From assembly GCA_025356075.1 (NCBI GenBank), contig JANXUT010000019.1, forward strand, positions 1 to 64,000: a stretch of 64,000 nt of DNA, in the 5' to 3' direction. The first letter of the stretch is position 1. The number at the start of each line of letters is the position of its first letter. The DNA comes from Pseudomonadota bacterium. GTDB lineage: Bacteria > Pseudomonadota > Gammaproteobacteria > Steroidobacterales > Steroidobacteraceae. Position numbers and translations under genes: made by a program. This document shows, piece after piece, positions 42,911 to 50,951 of this stretch. Below the pieces are notes generated by a model. It ran no database searches, was not told the origin of the DNA, and was given only the letters and a program-made list of their open reading frames with translations.

Positions 42911-43475
42911 GACCGGCCTGGGTCGAGAGCCGCCCGAGGTCTATGCCGAGGAGCTGCGCGGCCGCCTGCCAGCGCTGCTCGAACGGGGTCGCGAAGATGA
43001 TCGCATCGTCGACGGGGACCGTGAGCCAGGCGTTGGAGCGGATCTCGTCCTCGAGCTGGCCGGCGTCCCAGCCGGCATAGCCGAGCGCGACGACCGCCTG
43101 CGCGGGACCCTCGCCCCGCGCCATCGAGCTCAGGATGTCGCGCGAGGTGGTCACGCTCAAGGTCGGTGAGACCCTGAGCGTCGAGTCCCACGGCTCCGGC
43201 TGCTCGGCTGCCGGCGGATGCAGCACGAAGCCGCGGTCCTGCTGCACGGGGCCGCCGCGCAGCACCGGCTGTTCCGCCAGGCTTGCGTCCTTCGGCTCGA
43301 GCGCCAGCTGGCGGAACACGTCGCCGAGCGCCATGCCGAGCGGGCGGTTGAGGACGATGCCGAGCGCGCCCTTGGCGGTGTGCTCGCAGATGAGCGTCAC
43401 CGTCTGCGCGAAGTTCGGGTCGCTCAGCGAGGGCATCGCGACCAAGAGCTGGTTGGTCAGGTAGGCGCTGCGCAT
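42903..43475 (-). CDS. yqgE: YqgE/AlgH family protein
   Basis: 190-residue protein of the UPF0301 family, known as AlgH in Pseudomonas; biochemical role unresolved. Typical text: YLTNQLLVAMPSLSDPNFAQ, VTLICEHTAKGALGIVLNRP, VLRGGPVQQDRGFVLH, DILSSMARGEGPAQAVVALG, YAGWDAGQLEDEI and NAWLTVPVDD. Start ATG 43475 fits the conserved beginning; the frame stays open upstream through tonB antisense. Downstream of the tonB-like gene and overlapping ruvX. Confidence 0.95.
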   Translation of the reverse strand: MRSAYLTNQLLVAMPSLSDPNFAQTVTLICEHTAKGALGIVLNRPLGMALGDVFRQLALEPKDASLAEQPVLRGGPVQQDRGFVLHPPAAEQPEPWDSTLRVSPTLSVTTSRDILSSMARGEGPAQAVVALGYAGWDAGQLEDEIRSNAWLTVPVDDAIIFATPFEQRWQAAAQLLGIDLGRLSTQAGHA

Positions 43476-43519
43476 GAACCTAGTATCGACCCCGATTCGG
43501 GCGCCGACAAGCCGCGCGC

Positions 43520-44446
43520 TCAGCGCGTGTTGGCCGGCACGCGAACGGTGGAATCGCCGAGTTCGCCGCCGAGGAACTGCCATTCGTAGGTGAGCCTGAG
43601 AGCATCGTGCTGGCTCGCGAGCGCGCCTGGGAACGGCTCGAAGGGTGCGGCGAGCTTCAGGATCGCGAGCGCCGCGCGGTCGAGCTCGGGATGGCCGCTC
43701 GAGCGCTTGACGAACGCACCGCCCAGCTGCCCGCTCGCGAGGATCTGCACCTCGAGCACGGGGCTGCCGGAGAGCCCGGCGCGCTTGGCGGCCTCGAGCG
43801 GATAGTTGGCGGTGCCGATGCGCTCGATCTTGCGGCGCCACGCATCGAGGTAGACCGCAACGCTCGACTCGCGGGTGTTCGCGGCGACGAGGAGTTCGCG
43901 TTCCGCGTGGCCCTTGAGGCGCAGCTCCTCCCCCGTCTCGGCGCCCGCGAACTCGGGCGACAAGGGCTCAAACACGAGCGGCGCGCCGGCCGGCGCTGCC
44001 GGGCCGCCGTGCGCTAGGAAATGCTTCTCGCCGGCGGCACTGCCGGCGAGGCGGTCGGCGTCGCCCTCACGCCCGGCCGCCGCGCCCTGGCTCCCGGCGG
44101 AATTCTCGGCGCCCTCGGTGCCGGGCTCGCTCGGCGGGGTGTGCGGCGACTCCGCGCTGCGGGCGGCGGGGTCGGTGCCGGCGCCGCGCTGGTTGACCTG
44201 GGCGAGGTAGTCGGCGGCGGTGTTGACGCGCTCCTCCGCGACCGGGTCGCGTACGAGGAGCACCGCGAGCGTCGGGGCCTCGTGCGAGGCGATCGAGCCC
44301 GTGGCGGTGAACGTGACGCCGAGGATCACGAGCGCGTGCAGCGCCCCGACCAGGAACAGCGTCGTCATCAGCCGGTCGCGCGAGGGCGGTGCGCCCTCGC
44401 GCTGGCGCGCAAGTTCCGAGAGCAGCTTCGTGTCGACCACGTCCAA
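43520..44446 (-). CDS. TonB family protein
   Basis: 308-residue energy-transducing protein. One N-terminal membrane helix (LMTTLFLVGALHALVILGVT) follows a 26-residue cytoplasmic tail, then a long Pro/Ala/Gly/Glu-rich periplasmic spacer (residues about 75-155). The C-terminal TonB domain has AYLDAWRRKIERIG-type start (VAVYLDAWRRKIERIGTANY), EAAKRAGLSGSPVLEVQILA, GQLGGAFVKRSSGHPELDRA and AILKLAAPFEPFP. Matches the tonB3 position between gshB and yqgE in Pseudomonas, where it is linked to twitching motility. No ExbBD nearby. Confidence 0.87.
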   Translation of the reverse strand: MDVVDTKLLSELARQREGAPPSRDRLMTTLFLVGALHALVILGVTFTATGSIASHEAPTLAVLLVRDPVAEERVNTAADYLAQVNQRGAGTDPAARSAESPHTPPSEPGTEGAENSAGSQGAAAGREGDADRLAGSAAGEKHFLAHGGPAAPAGAPLVFEPLSPEFAGAETGEELRLKGHAERELLVAANTRESSVAVYLDAWRRKIERIGTANYPLEAAKRAGLSGSPVLEVQILASGQLGGAFVKRSSGHPELDRAALAILKLAAPFEPFPGALASQHDALRLTYEWQFLGGELGDSTVRVPANTR

Positions 44447-44484
44447 ATTATACGCTTCGCGGGCGCGGGACCCGCGCTGGAGCG

Positions 44485-46902
44485 TTAGCGGGGCAGCAGC
44501 CTCAGCGTGCGCGTGGCCGAGCGCTCGACGGCGGCGCGGCTGTAGAGGAGCGGGAAGTACTCACCGCGCAGCCACGGACCCGCGAGGTCCCGGTAGTGCG
44601 GATCGCGCGGGTCGCCCGACTGGCCGGGAAAGTTCATCGCCCACGAGTCGTCCCAGTGGCCGACGTCCATGACGATGCGGATCGAGGGTCCGCTCGTCTG
44701 GCGAAAGTCGGGCTCGCTGACCCAGGACATGTTCGGCACGAATCCATCGCCGCCCTTCGGCAGCGGACCCACGCCCCAGCTCGCCCGATCCGCCGCGTCG
44801 AGCTGGGCGCTCAAGGGATGCTCGGTCAGGTTGTGGTGGAGCTGGTCCCAGCGCCACGCCGCCGGGTCATCGCCGAGTCGCCCGGCCGTTTCCCGCCACG
44901 CGGCGGCGAGCGTCGCGAGCAGGAGCGCGTCGCGCTTCGCCTCCGCGCCGTGCTTGAGCCACTGCCGCGGGCGCTCGAGGAAGAAGACGACGACATCGAT
45001 GTCGGCGGCATCGAATGCGCTCGCCGCCCTCGGCACGAGGAGTTCCTTCACCGCCCGTCCGGCGTGGTGGAGCATCCACACCTCGTAGAGCGCCGCCGGG
45101 CCCGAGCGGCCCTCGAGCGCGCCGTCCCAGTCCCGCAGCAGCGCGAGCGCACGGTCCGCATCGCCCTCGGGTGCCTTGAGGCGCGCGAGCACCGGCAGGA
45201 GGCGCTTGGCCGGCAGGGAGACGACATCGTTCTGTAGCTTCAGCGAGTCATCGAGCGACACCTTCCCGAGCGAGCCGAGCACGCCGTCGATGCGGATGTG
45301 CCGCCACGGCTCCTCCCACTCGAAGCCAAGCTTCCTGATCGCATTCGGGTAGCCGGCCGGCAGGTTCATCTCATTCGACGTCGTGAAGTAGCCCGCGGCC
45401 GGGTTCACCCTGCGCGGCAGGTCGCTGCGCGGCCAGCTGCCGCGCCATTCGTAGCGGCCGTCGCCCGGAACCGGCAGGAGCCCGTCCCAGTTCGGGCGCC
45501 GCGGCGCGAAGCCGGCCGGGAGCCACGCGATCGTGCCGCCGGTGTCCGCGTAGAGGTGGTTGAGGGACGGGGCGCCCCAGCGGGCGATGGACGCCTCGAA
45601 CTCGGCGAGGGAACGTGCCTTCAGGTGGCCGAGCGCACCCATGTAGGTGGCGGTGCCGGGCTCGAGCCAGGCGGTGCGCACCGCGAACGCCCGCGCGGAC
45701 TTCGGGTCGTCGTAGATGACCGGGCCGTGGCGGCTGAACACGAGCTCGACGGGGACGGGGGGCCCGCCGCGCACGGCGATATCCTCGTGGACGACCCGGA
45801 ACGGCTCCCAGCCGCCTCGGTAGCGGTACTCGCCGGGTTTCGCACCGTGGGTCGAGTAGACGTAGAGGTCTTCCTGGTCGATGGGAAAGATCGTGTAGCC
45901 GAAGGCGATCGTGTCGTTGTGGCCGATCGAGATGCCGGGCAGGTGCGCCTCGTTGGCGCCGATCGCGTGCAGCGTCGGCGCTTCGAGGTCTACGAGGTAG
46001 CGGATGCTCGGGATCACGTAGTCCCGGTGCGGGTCATTCGCGAGCACCGGCCGCCCGGTCGCGGACTTGGATGCCGCGATGACCCAGTTATTGCTGCCCT
46101 GACGGGACTCGCGCGCGGGGAGCGCCTCGAGCAGCGCGAGCGGTTCGGGCCCTGCGGCGGCGTTGAGCCTGAACTCGGCGGTCGCGAGCTCGAAGACCTT
46201 CAGCACGTCCTTCGGCAGGCAGGGGTTCAGCCCCGCCGGAACGCGCGTCTGCCAGTGCGGGGAGAGCGGCGAGCGGACGCGATCGGCGTGCACGCCCGCA
46301 ATGCAGGCGACGCGCGCCCGGGCGACCTCGCTGTCGAGGTTGCGACTCAGGCCGTGGCTCCTGACCTGGACGACATCGGCACTCGTCCAGCGCGAGGGAC
46401 GGTAGTCGAAGCGCGCGAACTCGGGCGGCATGCGCTCGGGGTGCGCGCGAAGGAAGTCGATGTAGGCGTTGATGCCGGCCGCGAAGCGCGCGGCGATCGC
46501 CTCGCTCCCCTCACCGTAGGCGGCCCACTCGCGCTGCATGTCGCCTCTGTACAGGAAGAGCCGTGCAGCCCGGTCGGCCTCGAGGTAGGCGGGCCCGAAC
46601 GCGGCGGCGAGTTCGCCGCGGCCCCGGCGGCGCCAGAGGTCGAGCTGGAACAGCCGGTCGCGGGCGACATTGAAGCCTTGCGCGAAGTAAAGGTCGGGCT
46701 CGTTGCCGGCGTAGATGTGCGGCACGCCGTACCGGTCGATGAGGATGTCGACGGGCGCCTCAAGCCCCTCGATCCTAAGCGCCTCCGCATCCTCGGGCAC
46801 CGGGCTGGGCGTCGCGGCGATCCCGCTGCCGCTCGGGGCGCAGAGGAGCGTGAGCGCGGCGAGGAGTGGCCAGAGCCTCGCCGGGTCCACGCCCCGCCTC
46901 AC
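44485..46902 (-). CDS. Penicillin acylase family (Ntn-hydrolase) protein
   Basis: 805-residue periplasmic hydrolase precursor. A signal peptide (LLAALTLLCAPSGSGIAA) precedes the alpha-chain region (IDRYGVPHIYAGNEPDLYFA, GFNVARDRLFQLDLWRRRGR, GINAYIDFL) and the spacer. Self-cleavage should occur before Ser270 in ARESRQGSNNWVIA, the new N-terminal nucleophile. Beta-chain motifs follow: VLANDPHRDYVIPS, LPGISIGHNDTIAFGYTIFP, and a catalytic Asn in FTTSNEMNLP. These enzymes cleave amides such as acyl-homoserine lactones or beta-lactams; substrate is not inferable. Starts with GTG overlapping the gshB stop. Confidence 0.92.
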   Translation of the reverse strand: MRRGVDPARLWPLLAALTLLCAPSGSGIAATPSPVPEDAEALRIEGLEAPVDILIDRYGVPHIYAGNEPDLYFAQGFNVARDRLFQLDLWRRRGRGELAAAFGPAYLEADRAARLFLYRGDMQREWAAYGEGSEAIAARFAAGINAYIDFLRAHPERMPPEFARFDYRPSRWTSADVVQVRSHGLSRNLDSEVARARVACIAGVHADRVRSPLSPHWQTRVPAGLNPCLPKDVLKVFELATAEFRLNAAAGPEPLALLEALPARESRQGSNNWVIAASKSATGRPVLANDPHRDYVIPSIRYLVDLEAPTLHAIGANEAHLPGISIGHNDTIAFGYTIFPIDQEDLYVYSTHGAKPGEYRYRGGWEPFRVVHEDIAVRGGPPVPVELVFSRHGPVIYDDPKSARAFAVRTAWLEPGTATYMGALGHLKARSLAEFEASIARWGAPSLNHLYADTGGTIAWLPAGFAPRRPNWDGLLPVPGDGRYEWRGSWPRSDLPRRVNPAAGYFTTSNEMNLPAGYPNAIRKLGFEWEEPWRHIRIDGVLGSLGKVSLDDSLKLQNDVVSLPAKRLLPVLARLKAPEGDADRALALLRDWDGALEGRSGPAALYEVWMLHHAGRAVKELLVPRAASAFDAADIDVVVFFLERPRQWLKHGAEAKRDALLLATLAAAWRETAGRLGDDPAAWRWDQLHHNLTEHPLSAQLDAADRASWGVGPLPKGGDGFVPNMSWVSEPDFRQTSGPSIRIVMDVGHWDDSWAMNFPGQSGDPRDPHYRDLAGPWLRGEYFPLLYSRAAVERSATRTLRLLPR

Positions 46903-47867
46903 CGCACCCGCGCCTCGAGCCGGCGCGCAATGGCGTCCATCAGCAGGCCGCCGATGTCGGTGTGGTACGCCTTGTCTATCTCGCGGATGCCGGTCGGGCT
47001 CGTCACGTTGATCTCGGTCACGTAGTCACCGATCACGTCGAGCCCCACGAACACCATGCCGAGATCCCGGAGCTTCGGTCCTATCTTCGCCGCGAGCCAC
47101 CGGTCGCGCTCGTTGAGCGGCCGCGCGACGCCCGTGGCGCCGGCGGCGAGGTTGCCGCGGTTGTCAGCCTCGGTCGGCATGCGCGCGAGCGCGAAGGGCA
47201 CGGGCTCGCCGTCGACGAGGATCACCCGCGTGTCGCCGCTCGTGACGATCTCCGGCAGGTAGCGCTGCACGATCGCGTAGCGCTTGCCGTAGTCCGTCAG
47301 CGTCTCGAACACGACGGTCGCGTTCTTGTCGCCCTGGTCGATCACGAAGATCGACTTGCCGCCCATGCCCTCGAGCGGCTTGCAGACGACCTTGCCGTGC
47401 TCCTTCATGAACGCGCGCATGTCGTCCATGTCGCGCGTGATCAGGGTTGGCGCGCAGCACTCGGGAAACCAGGCGGTGTAGACCTTCTCGTTCATGTCCC
47501 GGAGGCCCTGCGGCCGGTTGACGACGAGGCAGCCGGCGGTCTCGGCCCGCTCGAGGATGTAGGTCGAGTAGATGTACTCGGTGTCGAACGGCGGGTCCTT
47601 GCGCATGAGCAGCGCATCGAGCGCGCCCAGGGGCTCCGCTCGCGGGCTGCCGAGCGTAAACCACGCCTTCGGGTCGTCGCTGACCTTAAGCGGCGCGAGG
47701 CGCGCGTAGGCGACCCCATCGCGCAGCCACAGGTGGCGCTGTTCGGCATACAGGAGCTCCCAGCCGCGCGATTGCGCGGCCAGCAGCATCGCCAGGGTCG
47801 AGTCCTTGACGGGCTTGATCGCGGCGATCGGGTCCATGACGACGCCGAGGCGTACCGGGGCAGGCAT
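46899..47867 (-). CDS. gshB: Glutathione synthetase GshB
   Basis: ATP-grasp enzyme adding glycine to gamma-glutamylcysteine. 322 residues: LGVVMDPIAAIKPVKDSTLA, LLMRKDPPFDTEYIYSTYIL, GKVVCKPLEGMGGKSIFVI (ATP loop), IVQRYLPEIVTSGDTRVIL, FVGLDVIGDYVTEINVTSPT and EIDKAYHTDIGGLLMD. Start ATG 47867 with TGGAG 6-7 nt upstream. Heads a leftward operon (penicillin-acylase-like, tonB-like, yqgE, ruvX, pyrB) and is divergent from pilG, as in Pseudomonas. Confidence 0.96.
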   Translation of the reverse strand: MPAPVRLGVVMDPIAAIKPVKDSTLAMLLAAQSRGWELLYAEQRHLWLRDGVAYARLAPLKVSDDPKAWFTLGSPRAEPLGALDALLMRKDPPFDTEYIYSTYILERAETAGCLVVNRPQGLRDMNEKVYTAWFPECCAPTLITRDMDDMRAFMKEHGKVVCKPLEGMGGKSIFVIDQGDKNATVVFETLTDYGKRYAIVQRYLPEIVTSGDTRVILVDGEPVPFALARMPTEADNRGNLAAGATGVARPLNERDRWLAAKIGPKLRDLGMVFVGLDVIGDYVTEINVTSPTGIREIDKAYHTDIGGLLMDAIARRLEARVR

Positions 47868-48164
47868 GCGTTTCTCCAGACGCTCGCGCGACCGGCAATT
47901 GCACTGCCGGTCATCGTAATTGTGATGCGGATCACCCTCGCAGGGGGGCCGCCACATAGTACACCTGCAACCCGGAGCGACCCGTCGCGGGCGGGAGCGC
48001 GCAGTGCCTGTGTGCTCCTGCGAACTGTGAACTGCGTCGGAGCGCCAACATGGTCTCCTCAAGCTTGATATGTTAAAACCGGCTGGTTATTCGGGCCCGG
48101 CGGTTCAGGCGCGCCGATGGTTCGCGCGCCCTTAGGACAGCAGGCTCGATCGCAGGTGCAAACG
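47868..48164. other. gshB / pilG divergent intergenic region
   Basis: 297 bp. Just upstream of gshB, GACCGGCA and TGCCGGTC (47890-47897, 47905-47912) form a perfect 8-bp hairpin that would sit in the gshB leader, 23 nt before the start codon. Toward pilG, TTGATA (48065-48070), 17 bp, TATTCG (48088-48093) is a possible promoter. No open frame of interest. Confidence 0.4.
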
Positions 48165-48590
48165 ATGGACAATGCAGCGCAGACGGCCCCCAAGTCCCGG
48201 CTCTCGGGCCTCAAAGTCCTGGTCATAGACGACTCAAAGACGATCCGGCGCACCGCCGAGACGCTCTTGTCGAAGGAAGGCTGCGAGGTGTTCACGGCGG
48301 TCGATGGCTTCGACGCCTTGTCGAAGATCGCCGACCACCAGCCGGACATCGTCTTCGTCGACATCATGATGCCGAGGCTCGACGGCTACCAGACCTGCTC
48401 GCTGATCAAGCACAACAAGGTGTTCCGCGCGATCCCGGTGATCATGCTGTCCTCGAAGGACGGCCTCTTCGACCGCGCGCGCGGCCGCATCGTGGGCTCG
48501 GAGCACTACCTGACGAAGCCCTTCACGCGCGATGAACTCCTCTCGGCGATCGAACAGCACGTGACCCAGCCGGTCGCGGCGGCGTCCTAG
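48165..48590 (+). CDS. pilG: Twitching-motility response regulator PilG
   Basis: Single-domain CheY-like receiver of the Pil-Chp chemosensory pathway, acting on pilus extension and cAMP levels. 141 residues; phospho-acceptor Asp in DIVFVDIMMPRLDGYQ, acidic pocket LVIDDSKTIRR, SSKDGLFDRARGRIVG and KPFTRDELL. Start ATG 48165 chosen; the frame runs 16 codons farther upstream without similarity. First gene of pilG-pilH-pilI-pilJ-chpA-chpC; divergent from gshB as in Pseudomonas. Confidence 0.95.
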   Translation: MDNAAQTAPKSRLSGLKVLVIDDSKTIRRTAETLLSKEGCEVFTAVDGFDALSKIADHQPDIVFVDIMMPRLDGYQTCSLIKHNKVFRAIPVIMLSSKDGLFDRARGRIVGSEHYLTKPFTRDELLSAIEQHVTQPVAAAS

Positions 48591-48605
48591 GACGGGAGCG
48601 CGACC

Positions 48606-48971
48606 ATGGCACTCATTCTCGTCGTCGATGATTCGCCCACCGAGGTGCACGTGATCCGCACCGCGCTCGAGCGGCACGGCTACAAGACCGCGGCGGCGGC
48701 CGATGGCGCCGAGGGCATCCGGCTCGCCAAGTCGATGAAGCCGGACCTCATCTTCATGGACATCGTGATGCCGGGCGTCAACGGCTACCAGGCGACGCGC
48801 GCGCTCGCCAACGACCCGGAGACCAAGCGCATCCCGGTCATCATGGTCACCAGCAAGTCGCAGGAGACCGATCGCATCTGGGGCATGCGCCAGGGCGCGG
48901 TCGACTACCTCGTCAAGCCCGTCAGCCCGGAAAAGCTGATCGAAAAAGCACAAGCGGCGCTGGCCGGGTGA
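48606..48971 (+). CDS. pilH: Twitching-motility response regulator PilH
   Basis: Second single-domain receiver, 121 residues, thought to act as phosphate sink or antagonist to PilG in the pilus chemosensory system. Motifs: ILVVDDSPTEVHVIRTALE, phospho-Asp in LIFMDIVMPGVNGYQATRAL, MVTSKSQETDRIWGMRQGA (PilH-like) and LVKPVSPEKLIEKA. Fifteen bases after pilG with a GGGAG ribosome site; the stop overlaps the pilI GTG. Confidence 0.95.
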   Translation: MALILVVDDSPTEVHVIRTALERHGYKTAAAADGAEGIRLAKSMKPDLIFMDIVMPGVNGYQATRALANDPETKRIPVIMVTSKSQETDRIWGMRQGAVDYLVKPVSPEKLIEKAQAALAG

Positions 48972-49537
48972 GCGAGCCGATGTCGCAACCAGTGAGCCTG
49001 CGCGACCTGCGCGACCGGCCCTTCGAGCTCTTGCGCGAGCTCGAGCGCCGCGGGCGCGCCGCCGCCGGCGGGCGCGACGGCAGTGCCGGGCGCGAGTGGG
49101 TGGGCGTCGCCTTCAGGCTCGGCCCCGAGAGCTTCCTGGTCGCCCGCGAGGAGACTCGCGAGGTGATGTCGCTGCCCTCGAGCCTCACCCGCGTCCCTGG
49201 CGCGCGCGGCTGGATCCGCGGCCTCGCCAACGTCCGCGGGCAGCTGCTGCCCGTCATCGACCTCAGGCAGTACCTGGGCAGCGGCGCCACCGGCGCCGGC
49301 CGCAACGTCCGCGTGCTCGTCGTCAACCACCGCGACATCCCGGCGGGCCTCCTCGTCGACGAGGTGCTCGGCTTTCGGCGCTTCGCGGATGCCGAGTTCG
49401 AGCAGACACCGCCGCCGACGCTGGTGCGCTGCGAGCGCTACCTCGCCGGCGCCTTCCGCCGCGAGAGCGAGGCGTGGCCGGTCCTGAGCCTGAAGCTCCT
49501 GGTCGAGAACCCCAGTTTCCTGCAGGCCGCGTCCTGA
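48968..49537 (+). CDS. pilI: CheW-like adaptor PilI
   Basis: Adaptor coupling receptor PilJ to kinase ChpA. 189 residues; an N-terminal helix LRDLRDRPFELLRELERRG precedes the CheW fold (WVGVAFRLGPESFLVAREET, GWIRGLANVRGQLLPVIDLR, VLVVNHRDIPAGLLVDEVLG). The C-terminus is short. GTG start 48968 overlaps the pilH stop by 4 bp (GTGA). Confidence 0.93.
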   Translation: MSEPMSQPVSLRDLRDRPFELLRELERRGRAAAGGRDGSAGREWVGVAFRLGPESFLVAREETREVMSLPSSLTRVPGARGWIRGLANVRGQLLPVIDLRQYLGSGATGAGRNVRVLVVNHRDIPAGLLVDEVLGFRRFADAEFEQTPPPTLVRCERYLAGAFRRESEAWPVLSLKLLVENPSFLQAAS

Positions 49538-49583
49538 ACGCGGCCGGCGTCCACGGCGCAACGAAGCGCCGGAGTAACGATCG

Positions 49584-50948
49584 ATGAGTTCGAACCTGGA
49601 AGACGATAAGGCCGTAGCTAGGCTGCCGCTGCTGATGGTGCTCGCGCTCGTCGCGGGCGCGCTCGCGGCGGTGGTGATGCTGCTCGATGCGCTCGGTGTC
49701 GGCGGCCTGCCCGGCAACGTCTGGGTCGGCTTCGGCCTTGCGGTCGCCTCGGTGCTTGCGACCCTCGCGGCGCTAGCGAGCAACAGCCGTGCGTCGAGCA
49801 TGCGCGCCGACGCGAAGCGCCAGGCGTTCGCCAACGAGCGCAACCAGGAGGCCATCCTGAGGCTCCTCGATGAGCTCTCGAGCCTCGCCGACGGCGACCT
49901 GACCGTGCAGGCGACGGTGACCGAGGACATCACGGGCGCGATCGCCGACTCCATCAACTACGCGATCGAGGCCTTGCGCGGCCTCGTGACGACGATGAAC
50001 TCCTCCGCGATCTCGCTCGATGCGGCCGCCAAATCAACCCAGGCCGCCGCCGCGCACCTCGCCAAGGCGAGCGCCGGGCAGTCCAAGCAGGTGTCCTCGG
50101 CCACCGAGTCGGTCGCGGAGATGGCGGCCTCGATCGAGGAAGTATCCGGCAACGCCGAGCGCTGCGCCGACGTCGCGCGCCACTCGGTCGACGTCGCGCA
50201 CAAGGGCGGCGACGCGGTCAGGCGCACGATCGACGGCATGAACGCGATCCGCGAGACCATCCAGGAGACCTCCAAGCGCATCAAGCGCCTCGGCGAGAGC
50301 TCGCAGGAGATCGGCAACATCGTCGAGCTCATCAACGACATCGCCGAGCAGACGAATATCCTGGCGCTCAACGCCTCGATCCAGGCCTCGATGGCGGGCG
50401 AGGCGGGGCGGGGCTTCGCGGTGGTGGCGGACGAGGTGCAGCGCCTCGCCGAGCGCGCCGCCAATGCGACCAAGCAGATCGAAGTGCTGGTGCGCACGAT
50501 CCAGGCCGACACCAACGAGGCGGTCGTGTCGATGGAGCGCAGCACCACCGACGTCGTCGGCGGGGCGCTCCTTGCCGAGAACGCCGGCGCTGCGCTCGAG
50601 GAGATCGAGCAGGTCTCGAACCAGATCGCGAGCCTCATGCAGAACATCTCGGCGAGCGCGCGCCAGCAGGCGGCGGTCTCGGCCAACATCTCGAGGAGCA
50701 TGCAGGTGCTCCGGGAGATCAGCACGCAGACGGCCGAGGGCACGACCGGCATGTCGCAGTCGATCGGCAAGCTCGCGGACCTCTCGGCGCAGCTGAGGAA
50801 GTCGGTGTCGGGGTTCCGCCTGCCCGAGGTACCGCCGCCGAAGCTGAAGCCCGTCAAGCTCGTCAAGCCCGAGGAGCCGGCGCGCCCGCCAGCCACGGCC
50901 CCGGCGGCTCCCGCCGCGGCGCGCAAGGCCGGCGGCGCGAAGGTCTGA
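49584..50948 (+). CDS. pilJ: Methyl-accepting chemotaxis-type receptor PilJ, lacking the periplasmic sensor
   Basis: 454-residue receptor of the Pil-Chp system. Two membrane helices (LPLLMVLALVAGALAAVVML at residues about 14-36 and WVGFGLAVASVLATLAALAS at about 47-67) are separated by only about 10 residues. The periplasmic PilJ domains of the Pseudomonas protein (about 680 residues) are therefore missing. The cytoplasmic part has a HAMP-like linker (LRLLDELSSLADGDLTVQAT), a long coiled coil, the kinase-contact tip (AEQTNILALNASIQASMAGE, AGRGFAVVADEVQRLAERA) and a Pro/Lys/Ala tail. No frameshift evidence; start at ATG 49584 with an in-frame stop upstream. Confidence 0.9.
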   Translation: MSSNLEDDKAVARLPLLMVLALVAGALAAVVMLLDALGVGGLPGNVWVGFGLAVASVLATLAALASNSRASSMRADAKRQAFANERNQEAILRLLDELSSLADGDLTVQATVTEDITGAIADSINYAIEALRGLVTTMNSSAISLDAAAKSTQAAAAHLAKASAGQSKQVSSATESVAEMAASIEEVSGNAERCADVARHSVDVAHKGGDAVRRTIDGMNAIRETIQETSKRIKRLGESSQEIGNIVELINDIAEQTNILALNASIQASMAGEAGRGFAVVADEVQRLAERAANATKQIEVLVRTIQADTNEAVVSMERSTTDVVGGALLAENAGAALEEIEQVSNQIASLMQNISASARQQAAVSANISRSMQVLREISTQTAEGTTGMSQSIGKLADLSAQLRKSVSGFRLPEVPPPKLKPVKLVKPEEPARPPATAPAAPAAARKAGGAKV

Positions 50949-50951
50949 TCG

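Noticed and set aside
49536-49600. Frameshift explaining the short PilJ
   Set aside because: The pilI-pilJ gap is only 46 bp and the N-terminal hydrophobic pair forms a normal membrane anchor, so the missing sensor is a true domain absence in this sequence.
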